From assembly GCA_002427745.1 (NCBI GenBank), contig DIYF01000085.1, positions 7,701 through 71,700 on the forward strand: a DNA stretch of 64,000 bases. Reading direction: 5' to 3'. The first letter of the stretch is position 1. Each line of letters begins with the position of its first letter. Below are positions 52,045 to 61,763 of the stretch, in pieces. The position numbers and the translations under genes are program-made. The notes beneath the pieces were generated by a model that saw nothing but the letters and a program-made list of their open reading frames with translations, was not told the DNA's origin and ran no database searches. The DNA is from Roseivirga sp. UBA6061. GTDB lineage: Bacteria; Bacteroidota; Bacteroidia; Cytophagales; Cyclobacteriaceae.

Positions 52045-52539
52045 ATGGAAGTTTCTGAAGATTTTGCCGGTAGCCTGGGCTACCTCTCGCTGGCGGTGCG
52101 GTTTAAGCGTCTCAGCGACCAGATGATGCATGGCGCCCGACAGGTATATAAGCAACACGGGCTGGAAATAGAGCCTAACTGGTATCTGATCTTCAAACTG
52201 CTGGAAGAGAAATGCTGTCTTTCCATCACTGAGATTGGAGAATCACTGCAATTCTCGCACCCTTCTGTTATCAGTATTGTGCGTAAAATGCGGGCCAAAG
52301 GCTTTCTTAACTGTGCTACTGATAAGACTGACTCACGCAGGCAACTGGTAACTCTGAGTGACAAAGCTCTCCGGGAGCTTCCCCGACTACAAAGCTTCTG
52401 GCTGGCTGGTGAACAATCCATTGAGAAACTTTTCCCGGAACAAAGCGACTTTCTCGACCAGTTGACCCGACTGGAAGAACAATACAGAGCAAAAGACTTT
52501 ATGACCCGTACCCTAAACGAGCTGAACCATGAGCACTGA
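52045..52539 (+). CDS. MarR-family transcriptional regulator
   Basis: 164 aa; ATG at 52045 chosen because it begins the family N-terminus and follows the palindrome. Winged-helix: LSITEIGESLQFSHPSVISI is the helix-turn-helix region, then KGFLNCATDKTDSRRQLVTL is the wing. Overlaps the decarboxylase start by 11 bp, so it heads a three-gene operon that it likely represses. Confidence 0.85.
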   Translation: MEVSEDFAGSLGYLSLAVRFKRLSDQMMHGARQVYKQHGLEIEPNWYLIFKLLEEKCCLSITEIGESLQFSHPSVISIVRKMRAKGFLNCATDKTDSRRQLVTLSDKALRELPRLQSFWLAGEQSIEKLFPEQSDFLDQLTRLEEQYRAKDFMTRTLNELNHEH

Positions 52540-53989
52540 AACCCTTGACCTTAACAACAGCGATTTCCGCGTACTTTTAGAGCAAAGCAACCGACTTGTA
52601 CTGGAGCAGTTTGACCAGGTTCAGCAGCAACCGGGCTATCACAACTTTACACAACGAGAAGTAGCCTCCTGGTTTAACGAGCCCTTACCTGCTGCCCCCA
52701 TGGACCAGGAGACACTATTGGGCTTTGTAAGAGATAAAATACTGAATACCGCTTCGGGCAATTTTGGTCCGCACATGTATGCTTATGTCATGGCCGGAGG
52801 CACACAGGTCTCCGTAGTGGCAGAGCAACTGGCCGCTACCATTAACCAAAACCTGGGTAAATGGCATCTGGGCCCTGCGATGAACGAAATTGAGCAGCGG
52901 GTAGTAAAATGGGGTGCAGAAATGCTCGACTACCCCGATGCAGCCGGTGGCATTATGGTGAGTGGTGGTTCGGCAGCTAACCTGGCCGGCCTTACTGTAG
53001 CCCGAAATGTATTTTTCGACAGGCTCAACATCCGCAAAAAAGGACTCTTCGGACAGAAACCCTTTATTGTTTATACCTCTAAAGAGGTACATGGCTGTGT
53101 AGACAAGAGCCTTGAGGTATTGGGGATTGGTACAGATAACCTGAGAAAAATAGATACCCTGGCGGACTTCACTATTGATTTGAAAAAACTGGAAGCTCAA
53201 ATCATTAAGGATCAGGAAGACGGCCTTCTCCCCTTTTGTCTGATCGGTAATGCCGGTACGGTCAACACCGGAGCCATAGATGACCTGGAGGGACTGGCTG
53301 AGCTGGCCGCGAAATATAACCTGTGGTATCACGTGGATGGCGCCTATGGTGGCCTGGCCGCAGCCCTTCCCCATCTGAAGCCACTTTACAAGGGCATGAA
53401 AAAAGCTGACTCCGTGGCCATTGATTTCCACAAATGGCTCTACCAGACCTATGAGGCCGGTTGTGTGCTGATACGAGACTGGCCTACTCTGAAAAGTGCT
53501 TACTACAAAGAAGCAGACTACCTGGACACACAGTCTGAAGACGATCAAAGACTGGATCTCAATAAGTACTCGTTTCAGCTATCCAGAAATGCAAAAGCCT
53601 TCAAAGTCTGGCTAAGCCTGAAGGCCTATGGCTTTGATGCCATCTGTTCAATGATTCAAAAAGATATTGATCTGGCAAAATATCTGGCTGACATGGTGAC
53701 CGCGGCTCCGGACTTTGAACTGAGTGCAGGTTCAGATCTTGCCATTACCTGTTTCAGGTACACCGGCCAGCGCACAGACCCGGATAAGATAGAAGCTCTC
53801 AACAAACGTCTGATCCCTGCCCTGGAAGAAGACGGAAGGGTATTCATTACCGGTACCAAGCTGAACGGTGAGTTTGTGATCAGAGCTTGCTTTATCAACC
53901 ATAGAAAATCAAAGAAAACCACCGACTACCTGCTGGAAGTGATTCGCGAGGTAGGTCAGAAACTGGAGGAGACCACGGACCATGAGTAA
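52529..53989 (+). CDS. PLP-dependent group II decarboxylase (aromatic amino acid type)
   Basis: 486 aa, usual length. PLP lysine K302 in IDFHKWLY, D270 in YHVDGAYGG, SGGSAANLAGL for the phosphate, and H188 in KEVHGC at the ring-stacking position. The group covers aromatic amino acid, histidine and glutamate-type decarboxylases; the fold and TGAIDDLEGL, QTYEAG segments suit the aromatic type but the substrate is not certain. Overlaps both neighbours (11 and 8 bp). Confidence 0.85.
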   Translation: MSTETLDLNNSDFRVLLEQSNRLVLEQFDQVQQQPGYHNFTQREVASWFNEPLPAAPMDQETLLGFVRDKILNTASGNFGPHMYAYVMAGGTQVSVVAEQLAATINQNLGKWHLGPAMNEIEQRVVKWGAEMLDYPDAAGGIMVSGGSAANLAGLTVARNVFFDRLNIRKKGLFGQKPFIVYTSKEVHGCVDKSLEVLGIGTDNLRKIDTLADFTIDLKKLEAQIIKDQEDGLLPFCLIGNAGTVNTGAIDDLEGLAELAAKYNLWYHVDGAYGGLAAALPHLKPLYKGMKKADSVAIDFHKWLYQTYEAGCVLIRDWPTLKSAYYKEADYLDTQSEDDQRLDLNKYSFQLSRNAKAFKVWLSLKAYGFDAICSMIQKDIDLAKYLADMVTAAPDFELSAGSDLAITCFRYTGQRTDPDKIEALNKRLIPALEEDGRVFITGTKLNGEFVIRACFINHRKSKKTTDYLLEVIREVGQKLEETTDHE

Positions 53990-54485
53990 AACAGCCGCAC
54001 ATATCCACATCAGAAAAGCCAAAGAAGCCGATTACGAGCAAATCTGGTTGATCATTAAGGAGGCTATCGGGACAGGTACTACCCTGGCCTTTTTACCGGA
54101 CACCGGCCGTGAAGAAATGCTTGCCTTCTGGTGTGCTCCTTATGCTCACACCTATGTGGCTGAGTTGGATGAGAAGATAGCGGGCACTTTCTTTATCAAA
54201 GCCAACCAACCCGGTCTGGGAGCGCATATTGCCAATGCGGGTTATATCACATCGCAGGCGGCCGGAGGACATGGCATTGGTCAGGCCATGTGTCAGTTTT
54301 CGCTGGAAGAAGCAAAAACACTGGGTTTCAAGGCCATGCAGTTTAACCTGGTGGTTAAAAGTAATACCCGGGCGGTAAAACTATGGCAAAAGATGGGCTT
54401 TGAGATCATAGGAGAAGTCCCGGAGGCCTTTGACCATTCTGAGTCCGGACTGACAAATGCCTATATCATGTATCAGGCACTATAG
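53982..54485 (+). CDS. GNAT-family N-acetyltransferase
   Basis: 167 aa. Acetyl-CoA site: GGHGIGQAMCQFSLEEAKTL; N-terminal IRKAKEADYEQIWLIIKEAI; C-terminal NTRAVKLWQKMGFEIIGEVP. Its start overlaps the decarboxylase stop by 8 bp, so the amine product may be its acceptor. Direct assignment is inference. Confidence 0.85.
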   Translation: MSKTAAHIHIRKAKEADYEQIWLIIKEAIGTGTTLAFLPDTGREEMLAFWCAPYAHTYVAELDEKIAGTFFIKANQPGLGAHIANAGYITSQAAGGHGIGQAMCQFSLEEAKTLGFKAMQFNLVVKSNTRAVKLWQKMGFEIIGEVPEAFDHSESGLTNAYIMYQAL

Positions 54486-54533
54486 GTATCACTTCAGGCC
54501 CGGTTTTTGCTTGATTTCAGCAAAAATCCTCTC

Positions 54534-55058
54534 ATGAAAAAGATCAGCCTTTTATTACTTGCCTTCTGCATTTTCAGTTGTACCCATGAATCTGAGCCGA
54601 TGCCACAGCTCAACGAGCCGGAAAGTGAGCTCGCAGCGTATATACAGTCTAAAACCCTCGATGGACTCCTGAAAGACAAACCCATGGTTATTCTCGATGG
54701 AGCGCTGACCAGCATAGAAGCCCTGACGTCACCGGATTTTGCAGCGGATGGTCTGGACATCGAAAAAATGGCTGTATTAAGACCGGAAAATAAAGAAACC
54801 CGGACGGTATTTGGCGAAGCCGGTTCCAATGGAGTGCTCATCATTCGTACAAAAGAGGCAGATCAACCTGTTGTTTCAGGATCTTTTAACTCGGACAAAG
54901 TACTCATTTTACTCAATGGAAAACCCACCAGTATGGACCAGCTTGACAACAATGTTGTTGGTGACATTGCCGCTATCCATGTTTTGAAAAACAGTGATAT
55001 CACCTCCGTTTTATCAGGTCTGGGTTATGAAAGCATTGTACAGGTAGAGACAAAATAG
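54534..55058 (+). CDS. Lipoprotein with two TonB-plug-like repeats
   Basis: 174 aa from the ATG at 54534; lipobox IFSC with Cys 16. Segment 1 (DGLDIEKMAVLRPEN, FGEAGSNGVLIIRTK) closely matches the TonB-dependent receptor plug signature (dIe.i.VLk...a...yG..g.nGVi.I.TK). Segment 2 (VLILLNGKPTSMDQL, IAAIHVLKNSDITSV) repeats it in a degraded form. No barrel is present. Role unknown. Confidence 0.65.
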   Translation: MKKISLLLLAFCIFSCTHESEPMPQLNEPESELAAYIQSKTLDGLLKDKPMVILDGALTSIEALTSPDFAADGLDIEKMAVLRPENKETRTVFGEAGSNGVLIIRTKEADQPVVSGSFNSDKVLILLNGKPTSMDQLDNNVVGDIAAIHVLKNSDITSVLSGLGYESIVQVETK

Positions 55059-55098
55059 GCAGGTCGGTTTCCCGATGGCCCTTTGTCACTGAAACAGA

Positions 55099-58000
55099 CT
55101 AACGGATAACCCGCAGGCTGCCTCTGAGTGTTTCTTCGAAGCTTACTCCGTTCAGAGAACCGGAGTAAAAGATGATGTAGCTGTATTTACCATCGGGTAC
55201 AGGCTGACCGTCCATTGTACCATCCCAACCCTCTGTGATGTCATTGGTTGAAAAGGCAATGCCTCCCCATTCGTTAAAAACCTGAATGCTGTAGTTCAAA
55301 TTACAGTCCGTAACCGGTTTGAATTCATCGTTTTCCCCATCTCCATTGGGGCTAAAGGCGTTAGGAATATAGATTTTCGGGAAGCGCTCCACCACTTCTA
55401 CATCCAGGGAGGTTTCACAGCCATTGGCATCTACAATACGTACCGTATAGGTACCCCGGGAAAAGTTCATCCCCTCCTGTTGATCAGTGCCGGGGGTATT
55501 GCTCCAGAAGAACTGATAATCCGGTGTTCCTCCTTTGGCTTCAACAAAGGCAGTTCCGTCACTTGCATTGGGGCAGATCGGTTGATTGATCAGAGTTTCC
55601 AGGTCCGGTTCTAACAGGGGTGGTTCTTCTACCACAAAGTCCTGACTCACTTCACAGTCGTTTTCATCGATAATCGTAATGGTATAAGAGCCGGCTCTGA
55701 GGTCGTTGAGAGAAGGCATAGCTTCGAGCCCTGAAGAGTTACGGCCGTTACCGGTAAGACGGTACCGGTACTCTCCTGCGGCCGTGGGGCTTCCGCCACG
55801 CACACTGGCTGTCACACTTCCATTGCTCTCCTGAAAGCACCTGACATCCAATACCGATAATTCTGTGATCTCCAGTACTTCCGGGCTGCCAATCGTGAAA
55901 TTGAAGTCCCTCGTACATTCCAGGGCATCCATTACCGTCACGGTGTAGTCTCCTGTCGCCAGGCCTGTCAGACGGGTACCGGCAATTTCAGTTCCTCGGA
56001 ACAGAAGCCTGTAATTCCCCGGTTTTCCTCCTGAAACTGCAAAGCTCACTTCTCCATTGGCATCACCAAAGCACAGTACTTCTGACTCGTTCGGAACAGC
56101 CTCAATTTCAGAATAGACAGTAACCGCATATCTTTCCGAAAAGCCCTCACAATCGTTGATCAGGGGGTTATACTCCCGGTACCAAAGCGAGCCCGGAACT
56201 CCCGGACCATCCCATTGTACCGTTACCGTGTTACTGGTATTGGCTCCCACAAAACTTCCGCCTTCTACAAACCAGAAATACTCCGATCCGTTGGTTGCAG
56301 GCGTGGTATACTCCACTGCTTCAAAATCAGTAAAGCACACTTCGCTGGGGCCCACAGGCAATGCAGGTTCCAGTCTTTTATTGATGATGACGGGTAGTTC
56401 TTTCAACTCTGTTTTACAGCCCAGATAATTCCTTACCTGCACGGTAACCATTGCATCGTTACGGGCAGCTCCCCAGTCCACCAATATGGAACTTCCGGTT
56501 GAAGAGCCGGAGATTGTCCCCCCGATCACAGTCCATTCATAGGTGTTATCCGCAGGACCTTCCACACTGTACCCCACTCCGGTAACATCCGGGCAAACCG
56601 AAGCTGAGCCGATAATATCAGAACTGGTGACTTCTACTATCACAATATCCCGGGTGATGGTAATGGTACGGCTGCTGCCACACTCATCGGCATCGGTTTC
56701 TGCATTGAGTGTTACGGTATAAGTACCGGGCTCAGAGAAGGTATGCTCGATTTGTTCTCCTTCTTTCAGGGTGCCGTCCCCCATATCCCAGTCATAACTG
56801 GAAAAGTCTACCGGGCTGTCCGGGTCAGCAGGAAGGGCATCGAAAACCACAGGGCTATTGAGGCAGGCCTCAGGATTCACAAGACCTATTTCGGGATCGG
56901 TACCCTCTATGACCAGGGAGAGATCTGCCAGGTTTACTCCTGCTGAGTATCCAAATGATTCAGAGGTTCCATATCCATAGACATAGGCAATCACACCATC
57001 AGGGGCGATAATCTTATGCGTACCCCGTGCAATGTTGAGCGAGGCAAAGGCACCCGCGCCTCTCACGGTAAACTCACTACCGATATTGACACCATCCAGT
57101 GTAATATCTGAAAAGCCATCATTAGCCGCTATTAATGTAAGATAGTACTGATCAATCTCGTCCACCACAAAAGCGTCAAAGGTCACTTCTCTCACCCTTT
57201 GTACCAGGGGGCTCAGCACGATCATAAAAGGATCTGAAGGCACTCCGTCACACTCCTGACTTCTGCTGAACTGCCCTATTTGCAAAGGCTTATTGCCACT
57301 GATTTCTCTGACTCCGGAAAGTGCCTTGATGATACGAAACTCACCTGAGTTGAGCTGTATGGGGGTGGCTATGCCTGAAACTGTTACTTCCGTGGCGTCC
57401 TCAGCAGCCATGATCTTCACATAGTCTCCACCGATACGGGTTTCATAGGGCACATAAATAAAATCCTTACCCCAGGTGGAAATAGGAAACATCTGTTCTA
57501 TCAGGTGGTCTCTGTTGCCCCCACAGCCTCCCACATTGGTAAACTTGTTACCTCCGAAAACGGCTATGGGTGAACAGGTGGTTCCGGTTCCGATTACCCT
57601 TACGCGGGTACCGGTAAGATCATCGCTGGACTTAACCTGATAGGTTTCTCCGGCATTGAGCGTGATGGTTCTCGGAATGTTGGCTGACCATCCACTGAAG
57701 GTCTGAACACTTGGTGTGATTTCTATATTCGTATTATTCTCCGTGGCCACCACCAGCATTTCTGATTCGAGGTGTCCGGGCTGGGCATCTCCGGGAGGCT
57801 CCCGATGCGCCATAACCAGGTATTCCTCACCCAGAACGTTCGTGGGTAAAATGACCGCTGCGTCAGCACTGAATGTCCTTTTATTCAGCGTATAGACGGA
57901 TACATCCACATCTGAGGTGAGGTGAAAACCAAAACTGAATTTGCCATCGGCCTGTGGCATAAAGCTGGTGGGTACAGGGATAACCGTAGAAGAATTGGCG

Positions 58001-58215
58001 GCTACATTGGCATCCAGGTTGAATCCATTGGCCGCATTGCTCAGGTTGATCACGGCATCCTCCTTGGCACTCACATATACCTCCAGGGTAACGAAATCGG
58101 GTTGGCTGTTGTCCATAAAGCCAAACCAGAAATCAGTACCCTCCGTGGTGAGTTGTGCCAGGGCGCTACCTGAAAGAAACAGAAGGCAGCAGATCGCGAT
58201 GATTAATTTCCTCAA
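55099..58215 (-). CDS. Giant secreted IgGFc/PKD/SprB-repeat protein with CHU_C tail
   Basis: 1038 aa from the TTG at 58215, which gives MRKLIIAICCLLFLSGSALA, a proper signal peptide; an earlier TTG adds ten unlikely residues. Order: IgGFc-binding-like domain about 20-325 (GTDFWFGFMDNSQP, DVSVYTLNKRTFSADAA), a middle beta region, PKD domain near 450-525 (DWDMGDGTLKEGEQIEHTF), two Ig-like repeats, SprB-type repeats about 720-930 (GDANGEVSFAVSGG, ESNGSVTASVRGG, ASDGTAFVEAKGG), and a CHU_C gliding-motility C-terminus (IPNAFSPNGDGENDEFKPVT). Secreted by T9SS by homology, likely adhesive. A close paralog is upstream. Confidence 0.88.
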   Translation of the reverse strand: MRKLIIAICCLLFLSGSALAQLTTEGTDFWFGFMDNSQPDFVTLEVYVSAKEDAVINLSNAANGFNLDANVAANSSTVIPVPTSFMPQADGKFSFGFHLTSDVDVSVYTLNKRTFSADAAVILPTNVLGEEYLVMAHREPPGDAQPGHLESEMLVVATENNTNIEITPSVQTFSGWSANIPRTITLNAGETYQVKSSDDLTGTRVRVIGTGTTCSPIAVFGGNKFTNVGGCGGNRDHLIEQMFPISTWGKDFIYVPYETRIGGDYVKIMAAEDATEVTVSGIATPIQLNSGEFRIIKALSGVREISGNKPLQIGQFSRSQECDGVPSDPFMIVLSPLVQRVREVTFDAFVVDEIDQYYLTLIAANDGFSDITLDGVNIGSEFTVRGAGAFASLNIARGTHKIIAPDGVIAYVYGYGTSESFGYSAGVNLADLSLVIEGTDPEIGLVNPEACLNSPVVFDALPADPDSPVDFSSYDWDMGDGTLKEGEQIEHTFSEPGTYTVTLNAETDADECGSSRTITITRDIVIVEVTSSDIIGSASVCPDVTGVGYSVEGPADNTYEWTVIGGTISGSSTGSSILVDWGAARNDAMVTVQVRNYLGCKTELKELPVIINKRLEPALPVGPSEVCFTDFEAVEYTTPATNGSEYFWFVEGGSFVGANTSNTVTVQWDGPGVPGSLWYREYNPLINDCEGFSERYAVTVYSEIEAVPNESEVLCFGDANGEVSFAVSGGKPGNYRLLFRGTEIAGTRLTGLATGDYTVTVMDALECTRDFNFTIGSPEVLEITELSVLDVRCFQESNGSVTASVRGGSPTAAGEYRYRLTGNGRNSSGLEAMPSLNDLRAGSYTITIIDENDCEVSQDFVVEEPPLLEPDLETLINQPICPNASDGTAFVEAKGGTPDYQFFWSNTPGTDQQEGMNFSRGTYTVRIVDANGCETSLDVEVVERFPKIYIPNAFSPNGDGENDEFKPVTDCNLNYSIQVFNEWGGIAFSTNDITEGWDGTMDGQPVPDGKYSYIIFYSGSLNGVSFEETLRGSLRVIR

Positions 58216-58336
58216 ATCCCTATAGCAGTTTAGAAAGCAATCCAAATTTAAGGATTATGACCAAACTGCCTAGTCAGCGCTTACATATATGAAAGCGTAC
58301 AATACCGGGTAAAAACTGTCGTTTCAACAGTTTGTA

Positions 58337-61300
58337 CTATCTGTAGAGTCTGAGGGTTCCGCGCAGTGTCTCCTCGAAGGAAATACCATTGAGGGAGCCT
58401 GAATAGAAGATGATGTAGGTGTACTTGCCATCCGGTACCTTTTGTCCGTCCAGGGTGCCGTCCCAGCCTTCAAAAATATCGTCAGTAGCAAAGGTAACCG
58501 CTCCCCACTGGTTGAATACCTGCATACTATACACCAACTGACAATCGGTAACCGGTCTGAATTCATCGTTCATACCATCGCCATTGGGGCTAAAAGCATT
58601 GGGAACAAAAATCTTGGGAAAACGCTCCTCTACCTCCACATCCAGTGAGGTTTCACAGCCATTGGCATCTACAATTCTTACCGTATAAGTACCTCTGGAA
58701 AAATTCTGTCCCTCTTGCTGGTCCACACTCTCATTGTTGCTCCAGAAGAACTGGTAGTCTGGTGTTCCGCCCTTGGCTTCTACGAAAGCCGTACCATCAC
58801 TGGCATTCGGACAGATGGGTTCGTTGATCAGGGTTTCGAGGTCTGGTTCGAGCAAGGGAGGTTCGTCTACAAAGAAATCCATGGTAGTCTCGCAACCATT
58901 GTCATCTCTCACCAGCACGCTGTAATCTCCGGTAACCAGCCCATCGATCATCGGTTCTGTGGTCGTCCGGTTAGTGCCCGGCCCTGTCCAGGTATAATTA
59001 TAAAGACCGTTACTGTCAGGGGTTCCTCCCGCAATGACCAGACTGATACTGCCATTGCTTTCCTGGAAGCATCTCACATCCATAACAGTGGCATCTGCAA
59101 TAGCCAGTACATCAGGCTCGGTCACGTTGTAAACCGCTTCCAGTTCACAGCCCAGAGGGTCGGTAATAGTAGCAGTATAAGTGCCTCTGGCAAGCCCGGT
59201 AATATCAGGCCCGGTCATGCCGTTATCCCAGCTCACATTGTATCCTCCTGCTTTACCTCCTGCTATACTCAGACTGATTTCTCCGGTACTTCCTCCATTA
59301 CAGAGCACATTGGAGACTGTGCCCGTCTCCGTGATGGCCTCATAGACGGTGACACTGAGTCGTTCGGATTCTCCATCACAATCTGAGATCAAGAGGTTTG
59401 ATTCTCTGTACCAAACAGACCCCATACCCGGACCGTCCCAGCTCACTTCAATTTCATTGGTCATTTCTCCGGAAAGAATGGTTCCCCCTTCAATAAACCA
59501 CTGATAAGCAGATCCATTGGTTTGTGGTGTGGAATAGGTCACACTCGCCAAATCTGTAAAGCAGACTTCGGCATTTCCGGCAGGCAAAGCAGGTTCGAGC
59601 CTTTTGTTGATTTTCACGTCAAGGGTAACTGTATCACCTTTACAACCGAGATAGTTGGTTGGGATAACTTTGATATAGGCATTGTCATTAGCCGCTCCCC
59701 AGTCCACCGTAATGTTTTCTCCCGTAGCAGCACTGGTGATAGTTCCCCCTTCAATCAACCACTCATAGGTATTATCTGCAGGGCCGGAAATGCCATAAGC
59801 AATGTTTGTAACGTCAGGACAAACCGAGGCAGGTCCCGTCAGTTCGTCTACCATGGTCTCTGTAATCACCACGGTTCTGGTCACTACCTCAGAATTACCA
59901 CAGGCGCCTCCGCCATCTGAGGCAATCAACTCAATTTCGTAGGTACCGGCTGCTGTATAAGTATGGACCACCTCTTCTCCCTCTGCTTCATTGCCATCTC
60001 CAAAGTTCCAGTTGAATGTATTGAACCTCGGGGTTTCTCCGGGGTCCACCTCAAAATCCACTTTAAAGTCTACCAGAGAATTCACACAGCCCTCTTCTAT
60101 AATCAATCCTATGGTTTCATCATCTCCAATCAACTGAAGGTTGAGGTTTTCCAGAGAAGCTCCTGCCACATAGCCAAAGGACTCTACCTGACCAAACCCG
60201 TAGATGTAAGCAATAAAGCCACTTTCCGAATCGAGGGTATAATCTTCTCCTCTGTTGATATTGATAGTAGCGTAGGAAAAGTCTCTGTCTCCGGGAGTAC
60301 CAAAAAAGAGTGAAGGCGCCACAGGCACACCATTGAGTGTAAGCTGATCAATATCGTCTGTTCTTACAATCACGGACACGAAGTAATCCGTGATCTGAGT
60401 GGCCTCCAGGGCATTGAAGGTGATACGGTTCAAAAACTGCTCGTTGGGGCTCAACATAATCATAAAAGGGTCTCCCGGGCCAGCAGGGTCTGAGGTACCG
60501 GGTGGAAAATCGCAACTGAGCGACTGGCTTAGCTGTGCCACCTGTATGGGCTTATCTGAATTGACCAGGGCAGCATTGGTCATGTCATATCGCTGGAACT
60601 CACCGGCATCGAGCGTAACAGCAGGCTGACCATCTACTTCAACCATGGTATCATCTTCAGAGGCTGTAATCTGCAATACATAACCGGTTCTTCCTTTAAA
60701 AGGAATCGCTGCATAACGCCTTCCCCAGGTATTTACAGGGTACATTTGTTCGTACAACTGGTCACCGGCAAAACCTCCACTCAAAGTAGCGGCTCCGCCC
60801 CCACCTGTATTAAAGGCCAGACAGTTTTGTCCTCCTGTAACCCTGGTCCAGCGGTTTCCTCCGAAAACCGCAAAGTTCTTACACTCATCCGCAGCGGCCG
60901 ATGACTCAATCAGTGTGCCGGTAAGATCGCCCAGAGAAGTCAGCTGATAGATATCTCCCTGATCCAGGTCAACGGTAAACTTTGTTCCCTTGGGCTTGCC
61001 GTCTTCGGTAGCCTCCGAAGGTGTAATTTCAATTTTGGTGTCGTTGGCGGTGGCCACGATTAAGAGTTCCGAGGGAGAGTTAAATGAGGTCCAGGCATCG
61101 TCAGCAGGGGCCATTTCAAAGTAGGTGGAAGCGAAGTATTTTTTACCCAAAGAATTGGTAGGGAAAATTACAGCAGCATCCGCACTGAACTGCCTGTTAT
61201 TGAAGGCATAAACACTGATATCTACATCTGAAGTAATATGAAAGGCTTTTCTTTGAACCACACCAGAGCCAGAGGCCGCGTAGGGATTGAGCACAGAGGC

Positions 61301-61552
61301 TCCGATAATTTCCTTGAAGGTAACTCCGGGAGTAATCTCAAAGTCGATTGTACGTCCATCGGCAAATACTTCAATGGTACCCTTAGCCGGTTGATTACTG
61401 GTGATAAATACCTCAATAGAAGCAGGAGAGCCGGTATCAGCGTTTTGCAGAAAGCCGAACCAGAAATCTGTTCCTTCGGTAGTCACCTGAGCCCTTGCCA
61501 CAGTAATCAGGCACAAACATGATAATAACGTTAGTAGTAGTCTCCTCTGCAC
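58337..61552 (-). CDS. Giant secreted IgGFc/PKD/SprB-repeat protein, paralog
   Basis: 1071 aa. Signal peptide 1-21. Same order as the downstream neighbour: IgGFc-like (TEGTDFWFGFLQNADTG), PKD near 505-575 (NWNFGDGNEAEGEEVVHTY), Ig-like repeats, SprB-type repeats (GGSTGEISLSIAGG, ESNGSISLVIAGG, ASDGTAFVEAKGG) and the same CHU_C tail (VPNAFSPNGDGMNDEF). The last ~190 residues are nearly identical to the neighbour while N-terminal parts differ more. Tandem duplication, 121 bp apart. Probably one surface-adhesin locus. Confidence 0.88.
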   Translation of the reverse strand: MQRRLLLTLLSCLCLITVARAQVTTEGTDFWFGFLQNADTGSPASIEVFITSNQPAKGTIEVFADGRTIDFEITPGVTFKEIIGASVLNPYAASGSGVVQRKAFHITSDVDISVYAFNNRQFSADAAVIFPTNSLGKKYFASTYFEMAPADDAWTSFNSPSELLIVATANDTKIEITPSEATEDGKPKGTKFTVDLDQGDIYQLTSLGDLTGTLIESSAAADECKNFAVFGGNRWTRVTGGQNCLAFNTGGGGAATLSGGFAGDQLYEQMYPVNTWGRRYAAIPFKGRTGYVLQITASEDDTMVEVDGQPAVTLDAGEFQRYDMTNAALVNSDKPIQVAQLSQSLSCDFPPGTSDPAGPGDPFMIMLSPNEQFLNRITFNALEATQITDYFVSVIVRTDDIDQLTLNGVPVAPSLFFGTPGDRDFSYATININRGEDYTLDSESGFIAYIYGFGQVESFGYVAGASLENLNLQLIGDDETIGLIIEEGCVNSLVDFKVDFEVDPGETPRFNTFNWNFGDGNEAEGEEVVHTYTAAGTYEIELIASDGGGACGNSEVVTRTVVITETMVDELTGPASVCPDVTNIAYGISGPADNTYEWLIEGGTITSAATGENITVDWGAANDNAYIKVIPTNYLGCKGDTVTLDVKINKRLEPALPAGNAEVCFTDLASVTYSTPQTNGSAYQWFIEGGTILSGEMTNEIEVSWDGPGMGSVWYRESNLLISDCDGESERLSVTVYEAITETGTVSNVLCNGGSTGEISLSIAGGKAGGYNVSWDNGMTGPDITGLARGTYTATITDPLGCELEAVYNVTEPDVLAIADATVMDVRCFQESNGSISLVIAGGTPDSNGLYNYTWTGPGTNRTTTEPMIDGLVTGDYSVLVRDDNGCETTMDFFVDEPPLLEPDLETLINEPICPNASDGTAFVEAKGGTPDYQFFWSNNESVDQQEGQNFSRGTYTVRIVDANGCETSLDVEVEERFPKIFVPNAFSPNGDGMNDEFRPVTDCQLVYSMQVFNQWGAVTFATDDIFEGWDGTLDGQKVPDGKYTYIIFYSGSLNGISFEETLRGTLRLYR

Positions 61553-61763
61553 AGTTAGCTAGCTTTGTCGATCTCTATCAGGGAAGGCGCAAGATGCTAA
61601 TTTATTTGATTCAAAAAATCATCAAATTATCCTTATGTCACCTCTCCTGCAGATAGTTGACATTGTTTTAACCCCAAAAGCGCGAAACGTTACATATGAA
61701 AGGAAGGAAATTTGACTTGCTTCTGAGTAAGATATTCAATTGTTTTGAGGCAAAATTCATCTT

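Noticed and set aside
52715..53548. 277-residue minus-strand frame
   Set aside because: Antisense to the PLP decarboxylase active-site region, which is well conserved.
52045..54485. Larger biosynthetic gene cluster
   Set aside because: Only three linked genes; flanking genes are a lipoprotein and a small unknown, with no tailoring enzymes or transporter.
58715..59386. 223-residue plus-strand frame
   Set aside because: Antisense to the SprB-repeat region of the giant protein; no supporting motif.
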